DNA of 50,460 nt from contig NZ_BAAAFZ010000061.1 of NCBI RefSeq assembly GCF_039523795.1, forward strand, positions 1 to 50,460. The letters are read 5' to 3'. This DNA is from Craurococcus roseus (GTDB lineage: Bacteria > Pseudomonadota > Alphaproteobacteria > Acetobacterales > Acetobacteraceae). Each line of letters begins with the position of its first letter. Position 1 is the stretch's first letter. This document shows positions 5,940 through 14,237 of the stretch, piece after piece. The notes below the pieces were generated by a model. The model ran no database searches, was not told the origin of the DNA, and saw only the letters and a program-made list of their open reading frames with translations. Position numbers and translations under genes: made by a program.

Positions 5940-8861
5940 ATGCCCGACGCCGCCCTGCTCCTGGCCCTGGTCGGCCTGCCCTTCGCCGGCTCGCTCGCCG
6001 CCGGGCTGTTGCCGACCCACGCCCGCGACGCCGCGGCCTGGTTCGCCGGCGCGGTCGCGCTCGCCTGCCTCGCCCTCGTCTGGGCCGCGTACCCCACCGT
6101 GTCGGAGGGGGGCGTGGTCCGGGCCGCGTTCCCGTGGATGCCGGTGCTCGGCCTCGATTTCAGCCTGCGGATGGACGGCCTGGCCTGGCTCTTCGCCGGG
6201 CTGGTGACGGGCATCGGCGCGCTGGTGGTGCTCTACGCGCGCTACTACATGGCCGCGGACGACCCGGTGCCGCGCTTCTTCGCGTTCCTGCTCGCCTTCA
6301 TGGGCGCGATGAACGGCGTCGTGCTCTCGGGCAACCTCGTGCAGATCGCCTTCTTCTGGGAGCTGACGAGCCTCTTCTCCTTCCTGCTGATCGGCTACTG
6401 GCACCACACGCCGGCGGCGCGGGACGGCGCGCGCATGGCGCTGACGGTCACCGCCGCCGGCGGGTTGGCGCTGTTCGCCGGCGTGCTCGTGCTGGGCCAC
6501 GTCGCCGGGAGCTACGACCTGGACGCGGTGCTGGCCTCCGGCGACCGCATCCGCGAGCATCCGCTCTACCCGACGGCGCTGCTGCTCGTGCTGCTCGGCG
6601 CCTTCACCAAAAGCGCGCAGTTCCCGTTCCACTTCTGGCTGCCGCACGCCATGGCGGCGCCCACGCCCGTCTCGGCCTACCTGCACTCGGCCACGCTGGT
6701 GAAGGCGGGCGTGTTCCTCCTCGCGCGGCTGTGGCCGGTGCTGGCCGGCACGGACACCTGGTTCTGGACCGTCGGCTCGGCCGGCTTGGTCACCATGCTG
6801 CTCGGCGCCTATGTCGCCATCTTCCAGAACGACCTGAAGGGCCTGCTGGCCTACTCGACCATCAGCCACCTGGGGCTGATCACGCTGCTGCTCGGCCTCA
6901 ACAGCGACCTCGCCCTGGTGGCGGCGGTCTTCCATGTCCTGAACCACGCGGCCTTCAAGGCGTCGTTGTTCATGGCCGCCGGCATCATCGACCACGAGAC
7001 GGGCACGCGCGACATCCGCCGCCTCTCCGGCCTGAACCGCTCCATGCCCTTCACCGCCCGACTGGCCCTGGTCGCGGCGGCAGCCATGGCCGGCGTGCCG
7101 TTGCTGAACGGCTTCATCTCCAAGGAGATGTTCTTCGCCGAGGCGCTGACGGCGGAGGCGGCGCTGCCGCTCGCCGCGATGCTGGGGAGCGCCTTCAGCG
7201 TCACCTACTCGCTGCGCTTCATCCACGGCGCCTTCTTCGGCCCCGACCCCGTGGACCTGCCACGCGCGCCGCACGAGCCGCCGTCCTGGATGCGATTCCC
7301 GGTCGAGATCCTCGTTCTGGTTTGCATCGTGGTCGGCATCCTTCCGGCGGCCACGGTGGGGCCGTTCCTCGACCTCGCCGTGCGCTCCGTGCTGGGCGGG
7401 GCGACTCCCCGTTACGACCTCGCCGTCTGGCACGGCTTCAACCCGCCGCTGCTCATGAGCGCCATCGCGCTCCTGGGCGGCGCCGCGCTCTACGTCGCGC
7501 TCCAGCCGCGGCTGCTGGGCGGCGTCGAAGGGCCGCCGCTGATCCGGCGGCTGGAGGGCCGGCGCATCTTCGAGCGCGTGCTGGTGTTCCTGTCCTGGCG
7601 CGCCGCCCGCTCGGCCGAGCGCGCGTTCGGCACGCGGCGCCTGCAGCCGCAGTTGCGGCTGGTGGTCTGCGTCGCCGTGTTGGCGGCGGGCCTGGCGGTC
7701 TGGCGGCGCGGCCTCGGGCCGCCGGACCTCGTGCCCCAAGGGGTGGACCCGGTGTTGGCGCTGCTCTGGACGGTGGGCGCGGCCTGCGCGCTGGGCGCGG
7801 CGTGGCGGGCGGAGTCCCACAGGCTGGCCGCGCTGGCCCTCCTCGGCGGCGTCGGGCTGGTGGTCTGCGTGACGTTCGTCTGGTTCTCGGCGCCCGACCT
7901 GGCGCTGACCCAGCTCCTGGTCGAGGTCGTGACCACGGTGCTGCTGCTGCTCGGCCTGCGCTGGTTGCCACGCCCCTCCGGCGCGCGGCGAGCGCCGGCC
8001 GCGACGCGCCGCCGCCTGCTCGACCTCGGCATCGCCGCCGCGGCCGGGACGGGCATGGCGGCGCTCGCCTTCGCGGTGATGATCCGCACGCCGCCCGACC
8101 TGCTCGCGCGCCATTTCCTGGAGCGCGCCTACACGGAGGGCGGGGGCACCAACGTGGTGAACGTCATGCTGGTGGACTTCCGCGGCTTCGACACGCTCGG
8201 CGAGATCACCGTGCTAGGCGCCGTCGCGCTGACCGTCTACGCGCTGCTGCGGCGCTTCCGGCCGGCGCCGGAGAGCGTCGGGGTGCCGGAGCAGCAGGCC
8301 GTCCAGGGCGCCCACGACGCTTCGCGCCCCGACCGCCGCGTCGGCGACACCGCCTCCGATTGGCTGCTCGTCCCGTCGGTCATAGCCCGGCTGCTGTTCC
8401 CGGTGATCGGCCTCGTGGCCGTGTACCTGCTGCTGCGCGGGCACGACCTGCCGGGCGGCGGCTTCGCGGCGGGCTTGACCGCCTCCATCGCCATCATCCT
8501 CCAGTACATGATCGGCGGGATCGGGTGGACGGAGGACCACCTGCGGGTCCGCCCGCTGCGCTGGATGGGCGCCGGCCTCCTGCTCGCCTGCGGCACCGGG
8601 CTCGCCGCTTGGCTGTTCGGCCGACCGTTCCTCACCTCCTACTTCGCGTACCTGGACCTGCCGGTCGTCGGCGAGGTGCCGACGGCCAGCGCGCTGGTGT
8701 TCGACATCGGCGTGTTCGCCCTGGTGGTCGGCGCCACGGTGCTGATGCTGATCGCGCTCGCCCACCAGTCGCTCCGCGGCCGCCGCGCCGCCGCGCCGCG
8801 CGCCCGCGAGGCCGCTCCGGCCGACGAAGCGCGAGTGCCCGCCGCGGCGGGGGGCGATTGA
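5940..8861 (+). CDS. mrpA: Mrp Na+/H+ antiporter, fused subunits A and B
   Basis: 973-residue polytopic inner-membrane protein, the largest subunit of the Mrp (Mnh/Pha/Sha) antiporter, which exchanges monovalent cations for protons. Residues about 100-400 are the proton-conducting NuoL-like core. Glu141 (FFWELTSL) and Lys224 (AFTKSAQFPFHFWLP) correspond to the conserved TM5 and TM7 residues, followed by AAPTPVSAYLHSATLVKAG. A further NuoJ/DUF4040-like segment lies near 620-780. From about 810 to the end is a complete MrpB/MnhB domain (GHDLPGGGFAAGL, GRPFLTSYF). Fusion of A and B is the group 2 arrangement known from Sinorhizobium pha and Pseudomonas sha operons. The stop overlaps the start of mrpC by one base (TGATG). 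Confidence 0.96.
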   Translation: MPDAALLLALVGLPFAGSLAAGLLPTHARDAAAWFAGAVALACLALVWAAYPTVSEGGVVRAAFPWMPVLGLDFSLRMDGLAWLFAGLVTGIGALVVLYARYYMAADDPVPRFFAFLLAFMGAMNGVVLSGNLVQIAFFWELTSLFSFLLIGYWHHTPAARDGARMALTVTAAGGLALFAGVLVLGHVAGSYDLDAVLASGDRIREHPLYPTALLLVLLGAFTKSAQFPFHFWLPHAMAAPTPVSAYLHSATLVKAGVFLLARLWPVLAGTDTWFWTVGSAGLVTMLLGAYVAIFQNDLKGLLAYSTISHLGLITLLLGLNSDLALVAAVFHVLNHAAFKASLFMAAGIIDHETGTRDIRRLSGLNRSMPFTARLALVAAAAMAGVPLLNGFISKEMFFAEALTAEAALPLAAMLGSAFSVTYSLRFIHGAFFGPDPVDLPRAPHEPPSWMRFPVEILVLVCIVVGILPAATVGPFLDLAVRSVLGGATPRYDLAVWHGFNPPLLMSAIALLGGAALYVALQPRLLGGVEGPPLIRRLEGRRIFERVLVFLSWRAARSAERAFGTRRLQPQLRLVVCVAVLAAGLAVWRRGLGPPDLVPQGVDPVLALLWTVGAACALGAAWRAESHRLAALALLGGVGLVVCVTFVWFSAPDLALTQLLVEVVTTVLLLLGLRWLPRPSGARRAPAATRRRLLDLGIAAAAGTGMAALAFAVMIRTPPDLLARHFLERAYTEGGGTNVVNVMLVDFRGFDTLGEITVLGAVALTVYALLRRFRPAPESVGVPEQQAVQGAHDASRPDRRVGDTASDWLLVPSVIARLLFPVIGLVAVYLLLRGHDLPGGGFAAGLTASIAIILQYMIGGIGWTEDHLRVRPLRWMGAGLLLACGTGLAAWLFGRPFLTSYFAYLDLPVVGEVPTASALVFDIGVFALVVGATVLMLIALAHQSLRGRRAAAPRAREAAPADEARVPAAAGGD

Positions 8862-9205
8862 TGGAGCTCGTCGTCGCCCTCGCCATCGGCGTGCTGACGG
8901 GATCCGGCGTCTGGCTGGTGCTGCGCTCGCGCACCTTCCAGGTCATCGTCGGCCTGTCGCTGCTGTCCTACGCCGTCAACCTGTTCATCTTCTCGACCGG
9001 CGGGCTGCGCTCCGGCGCGGCGCCCATCCTCGAGCGCGGCGCGGCGGGCGACCTGGCCACGCACGCCGACCCCGTGCCGCAGGCGTTGGTGCTGACCGCC
9101 ATCGTGATCGGCTTCGCGACCACGGCGCTGTTCCTGGTGGTGCTGCTCGCGGCCCGCGGCCTGACAGGGACCGACCACGTGGACGGCAGGGAGGGCGGGC
9201 GTTGA
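8861..9205 (+). CDS. mrpC: Mrp antiporter subunit C
   Basis: 114 residues, NuoK/MnhC family, with three predicted membrane helices: about 2-20 (VVALAIGVLTGSGVWLVL), 26-46 (FQVIVGLSLLSYAVNLFIF) and 72-95 (ALVLTAIVIGFATTALFLVVLL). The SYAVNLFIF and DPVPQALVLTAIVIGFA blocks are typical. It forms part of the membrane antiporter with A and D. The start codon overlaps the mrpA stop and its own TGA overlaps the TTG start of mrpD, so translation is probably coupled through the whole operon. Confidence 0.95.
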   Translation: MELVVALAIGVLTGSGVWLVLRSRTFQVIVGLSLLSYAVNLFIFSTGGLRSGAAPILERGAAGDLATHADPVPQALVLTAIVIGFATTALFLVVLLAARGLTGTDHVDGREGGR

Positions 9206-10824
9206 GCGGCTGGACGGACCACTTGGTGGTCGCGCCGGTCGTGGTCCCGCTCCTGGCCGGCGCGCTGATGGTGCTGGCCGGCGAAGGACGCCGCGGGCTG
9301 AACGCCGCGCTCGGCCTGGCCTCGACGGCCGCGCTGGTCGGCCTCGCGCTCGCTTTGCTGCGCCTGGCGGACGCGGCGGGCGCGGACGGCGCCGCGGCGG
9401 CGGCGGTGCGCGTCTACCGGCTGGGCGACTGGCCGGCGCTGTTCGCCATCGTGCTGGTGCTGGACCGCCTTTCCGCGCTGATGCTGGCGCTGACGGCCGT
9501 GCTCGGCGCGGCCGCGCTGGTCTTCTCGCTGGCGCGCTGGCACCGGGCGGGGGCGCACTTCCACCCGCTGCTCCAGTTCCAGCTCGTGGGGCTGAACGGC
9601 GCCTTCCTGGCCGGCGACCTGTTCAACCTCTTCGTCTTCTTCGAGGTGATGCTGGCGGCGTCCTACGGCCTGGCCCTGCACGGCTCCGGCGCGGCGCGCG
9701 TCCGGGCCGGGCTGCACTACGTCGCCGTCAACCTCACGGCCTCGCTGCTGTTCCTGGTCGCGGCCAGCGTGGTCTACGGCATCTCCGGCACGCTCAACAT
9801 GGCCGACCTCGCCCGGCGCATGGCCGGCTTGGCGGCGGAGGACCGGGCGCTGCTGGAAGCGGGGCTCGCGGTCCTCGGCGTCGCCTTCCTGGTCAAGGCG
9901 GCGATGTGGCCGCTGGGCTTCTGGCTGCCGCCGACCTACGCCGCCGCCAGCGCCCCGGCGGCGGCGATCCTCTCCATCCTCAGCAAGGTCGGCGTCTACG
10001 CCGTGCTGCGGCTGTGGCTGCTGCTGTTCGAGGGCGGAGCGGGCGGCTTCGGCGGCGCTTGGCTGACGGCGGGCGGGCTGCTCACCATCGCCTTCGGCTC
10101 CGCCGCGGCGCTGGCGGCCCAGGACATGGCGCGGCTGGCCGGCGCGAGCGTGCTGGTGTCCTCCGGCACGCTGCTGGCGGCGATCGGCACGGGCCAGGGG
10201 GAGGTGACCGGCGGCGCGCTGTTCTACCTCGCCAGTTCGGTGCCGGCGATTGCCGCGTTCTTCCTGCTGATCGAACTGGTCGAGCGCGGCCGGGACGTGG
10301 GCGCTGACGTGCTCGCGGTGACGCGCGAAGCCTTCGGCGAGGGCGCCGAGGACGAGTACCTGGACGACGACGAGGAGGTCGGCGTCGCCATCCCGGCCAC
10401 CATGGCTGCCCTGGGACTCGGCTTCATGGGCTGCGCGCTGCTGCTGGCGGGGCTTCCGCCGCTCTCGGGCTTCCTGGCCAAGTTCGCCATGCTCGCGCCG
10501 CTGTTCGGCGCCGGCGACGACGGCGTGCCGGCGACGGCCTGGGCGCTGCTGGGGGCTTTGATCCTCTCGGGGCTCGCCACCGTCGTTGCGATGACCCGGG
10601 CCGGCATCGACGCCTTCTGGGCCTCCCCTGCCCGCGAGGCGCCGCGGGTCCGCGTGCTGGAGATCGCGCCGGTCGCGCTGCTGCTGGCCCTGTGCGTGAG
10701 CCTCACGGTCCTCGCCGGGCCGGCCATGGGCTACATGCAGGCGGCGGCGCGGTCGTTGCACGCGCCCCAAGGCTACATCGCCGGCGTCCTCCCCGCGCCG
10801 GGCGCGGAGGGGGCCGGCCGATGA
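9202..10824 (+). CDS. mrpD: Mrp antiporter subunit D
   Basis: 540-residue NuoM/NuoN-like polytopic membrane protein and the second proton-channel subunit of the antiporter. Glu148 in FNLFVFFEVMLAASYG and Lys232 in VAFLVKAAMWPLGFWLPP match the conserved TM5 and TM7 residues, and ASAPAAAILSILSKVGVYA follows. A charged cytoplasmic-type insert (EGAEDEYLDDDEEVG, about 376-391) is richer in acidic residues than usual. The start is a TTG in the TTGA overlap with the mrpC stop; no nearby ATG would preserve the N-terminal helix. Confidence 0.96.
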   Translation: MSGWTDHLVVAPVVVPLLAGALMVLAGEGRRGLNAALGLASTAALVGLALALLRLADAAGADGAAAAAVRVYRLGDWPALFAIVLVLDRLSALMLALTAVLGAAALVFSLARWHRAGAHFHPLLQFQLVGLNGAFLAGDLFNLFVFFEVMLAASYGLALHGSGAARVRAGLHYVAVNLTASLLFLVAASVVYGISGTLNMADLARRMAGLAAEDRALLEAGLAVLGVAFLVKAAMWPLGFWLPPTYAAASAPAAAILSILSKVGVYAVLRLWLLLFEGGAGGFGGAWLTAGGLLTIAFGSAAALAAQDMARLAGASVLVSSGTLLAAIGTGQGEVTGGALFYLASSVPAIAAFFLLIELVERGRDVGADVLAVTREAFGEGAEDEYLDDDEEVGVAIPATMAALGLGFMGCALLLAGLPPLSGFLAKFAMLAPLFGAGDDGVPATAWALLGALILSGLATVVAMTRAGIDAFWASPAREAPRVRVLEIAPVALLLALCVSLTVLAGPAMGYMQAAARSLHAPQGYIAGVLPAPGAEGAGR

Positions 10825-11309
10825 CCCGTTGGCTGCCCTTCCCGCTGCTGGCGGCGTCGCTGCTCGCCATGTGGCTCCTGCTGGTCGGGAGCGCGGGCCC
10901 CGGCGCCCTCCTGCTCGGCATGCTGCTGGCGTTCCTCGGCGGCCGGGCGTTCCTCGCGCTCGATCCGGAGCGGGCGCGGTTGCGGCGGCCGCGGGCGGCG
11001 CTCGAACTCGCATGGGTCGTCCTGGTGGAGGTCGTCCGCTCCAACAACGCCGTCGCGCGGATCATCCTGGGGCGCACGGCGCGGAAGCGGACCTCCGGCT
11101 TCGTCCACGTCCCGTTGGACATGCGCGACCCGTACGGGCTGGCGGCGCTGGCCTGCATCGTCACCGCCACGCCGGGCACGGTCTGGGTGGAGTACGACTC
11201 CGCCAAGGGCACGATGCTGCTGCACGTCCTCGACCTCGTCGACGAGGAGGAGTGGGTTCGGATCATCAAGGACCGCTACGAACGGCGGCTCATGGAGGTC
11301 TTCGAATGA
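10821..11309 (+). CDS. mrpE: Mrp antiporter subunit E
   Basis: 162 residues, MnhE family. Two or three hydrophobic segments in the first 65 residues are followed by a conserved soluble part. Recognisable blocks are VEVVRSNNAVARIIL, SGFVHVPLDM and the TATPGTVWVEYD stretch that is characteristic of MrpE. The function within the complex is structural. An ATGA overlap links it to mrpD, and another four-base overlap links it to mrpF. Confidence 0.95.
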   Translation: MTRWLPFPLLAASLLAMWLLLVGSAGPGALLLGMLLAFLGGRAFLALDPERARLRRPRAALELAWVVLVEVVRSNNAVARIILGRTARKRTSGFVHVPLDMRDPYGLAALACIVTATPGTVWVEYDSAKGTMLLHVLDLVDEEEWVRIIKDRYERRLMEVFE

Positions 11310-11587
11310 CCGCTGCCCTGCTCGCCTGGTCCATCTTCCTGGCGCAGGTCTTCCTGGCCCTCGCCATGGGCTGCGCGGCGTTCCGTGTCCTCAGGGGGCC
11401 GCGGGCCCAGGACCGCGTGCTCGGCCTGGACACGCTCTACGTGAACGCCACGATGCTGCTGCTGGTCTTCGGCATGCGCACGGGAAGCGCCCTGTACTTC
11501 GAAGCGGCGTTGGCGATCGCCTTGCTCGGCTTCGTCTCGACGGCGGCGCTGGCCAAGTTCCTCATGCGCGGGGAAGTGATCGAATGA
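11306..11587 (+). CDS. mrpF: Mrp antiporter subunit F
   Basis: 93 residues with three predicted membrane helices (about 5-24, 37-55, 60-82). The MrpF signature is LRGPRAQDRVLGLDTLYVN near 28-46. Small MrpF subunits support assembly and cation or bile-salt efflux in the families where they have been tested. Both ends overlap neighbouring mrp genes by four bases. Confidence 0.95.
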   Translation: MTAALLAWSIFLAQVFLALAMGCAAFRVLRGPRAQDRVLGLDTLYVNATMLLLVFGMRTGSALYFEAALAIALLGFVSTAALAKFLMRGEVIE

Positions 11588-11955
11588 CGCCCGCGGAGAA
11601 CCTGCCGGCCTGGGCGGCGCTGCCCACCGCGCTGCTCCTGCTGGCCGGCGCCGGGCTGGCGTTGACGGGATCGCTCGGGCTGCTGCGGCTCAAGGGCTTC
11701 TACGAGCGCGTCCACGCCCCGACGCTCGGCACGACGCTCGGCATCGGCTGCATCCTGGCCGCCTGGACGCTGTTCTTCACAGTCCTGCAGGCGCGCCTGG
11801 TGCTGCACGGGGTCCTGATCGCCGCCCTCACGGTCGTCACCACCCCTGTGACGCTGATGCTGCTCTCGCGCGCGGCGCTGTACCGCGACCGGCGCGAGGG
11901 CGACCGGGCGGTGCCGCGCGCCCCGTCGCAGGGCGACCGCGGCGCGGACGTCTAA
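11584..11955 (+). CDS. mrpG: Mrp antiporter subunit G
   Basis: 123 residues, MnhG/PhaG family: three membrane helices with GSLGLLRLKGFYERVHAPT (about 29-47) and TPVTLMLLSRAALYRDR near 87-103. It closes the seven-subunit antiporter operon. A stable hairpin follows 12 nt after the stop. The arginine-rich C-terminal tail (from about 100) is probably cytoplasmic. Confidence 0.95.
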   Translation: MTPAENLPAWAALPTALLLLAGAGLALTGSLGLLRLKGFYERVHAPTLGTTLGIGCILAAWTLFFTVLQARLVLHGVLIAALTVVTTPVTLMLLSRAALYRDRREGDRAVPRAPSQGDRGADV

Positions 11956-11967
11956 CCGCCGCTTCGG

Positions 11968-11994
11968 CCGAGCCGCGGGCGGCCCTCGGCTCGG
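11968..11994 (+). terminator. Terminator-like hairpin after the mrp operon
   Basis: An 8-bp arm CCGAGCCG pairs with CGGCTCGG. A C-T mismatch and three more G-C pairs surround a 3-nt loop. There is no T tract, so it is a stem that could stabilise mRNA or pause polymerase rather than a classical intrinsic terminator. Confidence 0.45.
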
Positions 11995-12042
11995 AGCGAC
12001 GACCGACTCCGGCGCGGAGCATCGCGCCGATGGCACGCCCCC

Positions 12043-12222
12043 TCACGGCGGCCTCCAGCCGGAGACCGCGGCGACGGCCAACGCGATCAGCCCCGCCAGG
12101 ACGGCCAGCCCGGCGGTGCCAGCGACGCCCCTGGCGATCAAGCCCGGCACCGATCGTACGTCGTTGGTGCGGCCGTCCTCGGTCGCGCGATCCGGCCGCA
12201 CCGGTTTCACGCGCCCGCGCAT
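12043..12222 (-). CDS. Possible small membrane protein
   Basis: 59 residues, starting at an ATG with a GGAAAG site 5 nt upstream. The N-terminal half is charged (RGRVKPVRPDRATEDGRTND) and the C-terminal half has one clear membrane helix (GVAGTAGLAVLAGLIALAVA) followed by a short tail. The charge pattern looks like a real one-pass membrane peptide. I do not recognise a family, and the segment lies opposite sequence with no gene between mrpG and an IS3 remnant. A chance frame in GC-rich DNA is a serious alternative. Confidence 0.33.
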   Translation of the reverse strand: MRGRVKPVRPDRATEDGRTNDVRSVPGLIARGVAGTAGLAVLAGLIALAVAAVSGWRPP

Positions 12223-12259
12223 CGGCTTTCCGGGCCCGACCGCCGGCGGCGGCGGGGTC

Positions 12260-12415
12260 GAGGAGCGCGACCACCTGACGCGCAACGAGGCCAGTGCCGA
12301 CGTGTTCCAGTGCATCGAGGGCTTCAACAATCGGCGGCGGCTCCACCCATGGGCCGGCCATCCCGCCCCAAAGCAGCAGCCGGCGGCGTTCCAAGCGGCT
12401 GCCTCCGCCGTGTGA
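12260..12415 (+). pseudogene. Remnant of an IS3-type transposase (C-terminal end of OrfB)
   Basis: The segment encodes TRNEASADVFQCIEGFNNRR followed by RLHPWAGHPAPKQ. It matches the end of IS3-family OrfB integrase domains, where the pattern is T-(R/K)-x-E-A-x-x-D-V-F-x-Y-I-E-x-F-Y-N-x-x-R-x-H-S-x-L-G. The catalytic glutamate helix is recognisable, but the tyrosine of FYN is Asn and HS is HP. No D-D part of the active site precedes it and no terminal repeats were found. It is a dead fragment. Confidence 0.6.
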
Positions 12416-12666
12416 AAGTGTCCGCGGAAGCGGGTGAAGGCCAACCGCAGGCTGGCGCAGGGCGAGCTTCTCGACGGCTTGGCCGATACGCCGGCCCCCG
12501 CGGGACCGACGCCGCGCGACATCGTCTCGCGATCCTCGCTCTCCTTTTGTCCAGCCGCATTGCTCATAACGACGGTGAACAGTGTGCGCTCGCCGACGGA
12601 CTTCCTTCCGTTCCGGCACGGGTTGGTGCCTGATGCGGGCTCTCTCCTCCAGCGTCGGGGCCGGGG

Positions 12667-13578
12667 TTGGACCGTCTCGAGTGCGACCGCATGTTCGTGG
12701 CCGTCATGGAAACCGGCAGCTTCGCCGCTGCCGCTGCGCGGGTCGGCGCGAGTTCCGGCCAAGCATCCAAGCTCGTCTCGCGGCTCGAGGCCGGGCTCGG
12801 CGTGCGCCTGCTCAACCGCACGACGCGCGCGATCTCCGCGACAGAGGCCGGCAGGGCCTATTTCGAGCGCATCCGGCCGCTGCTGGAGGAATTCGACAGC
12901 CTCGACCTGGCGGTCCGCGACAGCGCGCGGGCGCCGCGCGGGCGGCTGCGCCTGACGGTGCCGCTGACCTTCGGCGCGACCGAGTTGGCGCCGGCGCTCA
13001 ACGACTTCGCCTTGCGCTACCCCGAGATCGGCCTCGATGCGGCCTTCTCGGACCGCGTGGTGAGCCTGGTGGACGAGGGCTTCGACATGGCGGTCCGGAT
13101 CGGCCGCGCGGAGGACAGCAGCCTGATAGCGCGCAGGCTGTGCGAAGTGCGGATCGTGCTGGTCGGCGCCAGGTCCTACTTGGCGCGGCGCGGCGAGCCG
13201 GCGGCGCCGGGCGACCTCGCCGGGCATGACTGCATCCTGGACACCAACTTCCGCGACCCGGACCTCTGGCGCTTCCGGGCCGCGGATGGTGGAGCGCTGG
13301 CCGTGCAGGTCGGCGGCCGCCTGCGCTACGGCAACGCGGAGGCGTGCCTGCTCGCGGCCGAGGCCGGGCTCGGCCTGGCCCAGGTGCCGAGCTTCGTTGC
13401 CGGGCCGGCCGTGCGGGCGGGTCGGGTCCAGCGGCTGCTCCCGGCCTTCGAGGCGCCGCCGTTCGGCGTACACGCCCTCTATCCCCACAGCCGCCACCTC
13501 GCGGCCAAGGTGAGGGTGCTCGTGGACTTCCTCGTCGAGCGCTACCGCGGGACGCCGCACTGGGAACGCGGCTGGTAG
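12667..13578 (+). CDS. LysR-family transcriptional regulator
   Basis: 303 residues starting at TTG (MDRLECDRMFVAV), the usual opening of this subfamily. Residues about 1-60 are the winged helix-turn-helix (GSFAAAAARVGASSGQASKL, then LEAGLGVRLLNRTTRAISAT), and about 88-290 the LysR substrate-binding domain (RGRLRLTVPLTFG, then VPSFVAG near 240). It belongs to the DsdC/CrgA-like branch that often controls quinone-reactive or short-chain-dehydrogenase genes. It is followed on the same strand by DoxX, a dioxygenase, a glutathionyl-hydroquinone reductase and a flavin reductase, which are its probable targets. The inducer is unknown. Confidence 0.92.
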   Translation: MDRLECDRMFVAVMETGSFAAAAARVGASSGQASKLVSRLEAGLGVRLLNRTTRAISATEAGRAYFERIRPLLEEFDSLDLAVRDSARAPRGRLRLTVPLTFGATELAPALNDFALRYPEIGLDAAFSDRVVSLVDEGFDMAVRIGRAEDSSLIARRLCEVRIVLVGARSYLARRGEPAAPGDLAGHDCILDTNFRDPDLWRFRAADGGALAVQVGGRLRYGNAEACLLAAEAGLGLAQVPSFVAGPAVRAGRVQRLLPAFEAPPFGVHALYPHSRHLAAKVRVLVDFLVERYRGTPHWERGW

Positions 13579-13704
13579 CGCATCCCTTCCGAATCAGAAG
13601 AGATGAGCTTCCGAACGACCGGATTATCTCCCGACTGGGAGTTGGCCATCTTCCTCCCGAGGCAAGCGCCACCCGGCGCAGGACCCGCCACGGAGGATAG
13701 ATCC

Positions 13705-14148
13705 ATGTCGCAAGCCGTCACCGCCGACGCCACCGCCCCCGCCACCCTGGCTGGCGTCGCTAGCCCTGATCTCGCCGCTTCCATCCTGCGCGTCACGCTC
13801 GGCGTCCTGTTCCTCGCCCATGCCGGGCTGAAGATCTTCGTCCTCACGCCCGCCGGGACCGCGGGCTTCTTCGAGAGCCTCGGCTTCCCCGGGCCGCTCG
13901 CCTACGCTGTCATCGCCGCGGAGGCCCTCGGCGGCATCGCCCTGATCCTCGGCCTGTGGACGCGATGGGTGTCGCTCGCGCTGGTTCCGATCCTGCTGGG
14001 TTCGATCTACGCCCCGCACGGCGCCGCCGGCTTCTTCTTCTCCAACCCGGGCGGCGGCTGGGAATTCCCCGCCTTCTGGACGGTCGCGCTGATCGTGCAG
14101 TCCCTCCTCGGCGACGGCGCCTTCGCGGTCGGGCGCCGGCAGGCCTGA
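13705..14148 (+). CDS. DoxX-family membrane protein
   Basis: 147 residues with four predicted helices: about 32-47, 66-90, 94-110 and 124-140 (the last from FPAFWTVALIVQSLLGDGAF). DoxX signatures include SILRVTLGVLFLAHAGLKI and EALGGIALILGLWTRW. DoxX/CatD proteins accompany ring-cleaving dioxygenases and thiol or quinone stress genes in many bacteria; the chemistry is not settled. GGAGG lies 9 nt before the ATG at 13705; an upstream frame start lacks this support. The next gene is a CatE-like dioxygenase, a pairing also seen in Bacillus catDE. Confidence 0.9.
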   Translation: MSQAVTADATAPATLAGVASPDLAASILRVTLGVLFLAHAGLKIFVLTPAGTAGFFESLGFPGPLAYAVIAAEALGGIALILGLWTRWVSLALVPILLGSIYAPHGAAGFFFSNPGGGWEFPAFWTVALIVQSLLGDGAFAVGRRQA

Positions 14149-14237
14149 CCGCCGGTCGCGCCACCCCCACCGCGGCCGGGCCGGGCGACGCAGCCCGGCG
14201 CCGGCCGCTACGTTCCATCAGCCTGGAGGACCACTCC

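Noticed and set aside
5430..8114. An 894-codon open frame on the minus strand opposite mrpA
   Set aside because: It is a shadow of the GC-biased mrp genes: Arg/Gln/His-rich, no domain, and fully overlapped by the intact MrpA frame.
6134..9205. A 1023-codon plus-strand frame overlapping mrpA
   Set aside because: Only its last 114 codons are real (mrpC). The rest is a second-frame shadow of mrpA.
10703..11269. A serine/arginine-rich frame opposite mrpE and mrpF
   Set aside because: Antisense shadow without a start signal or domain.
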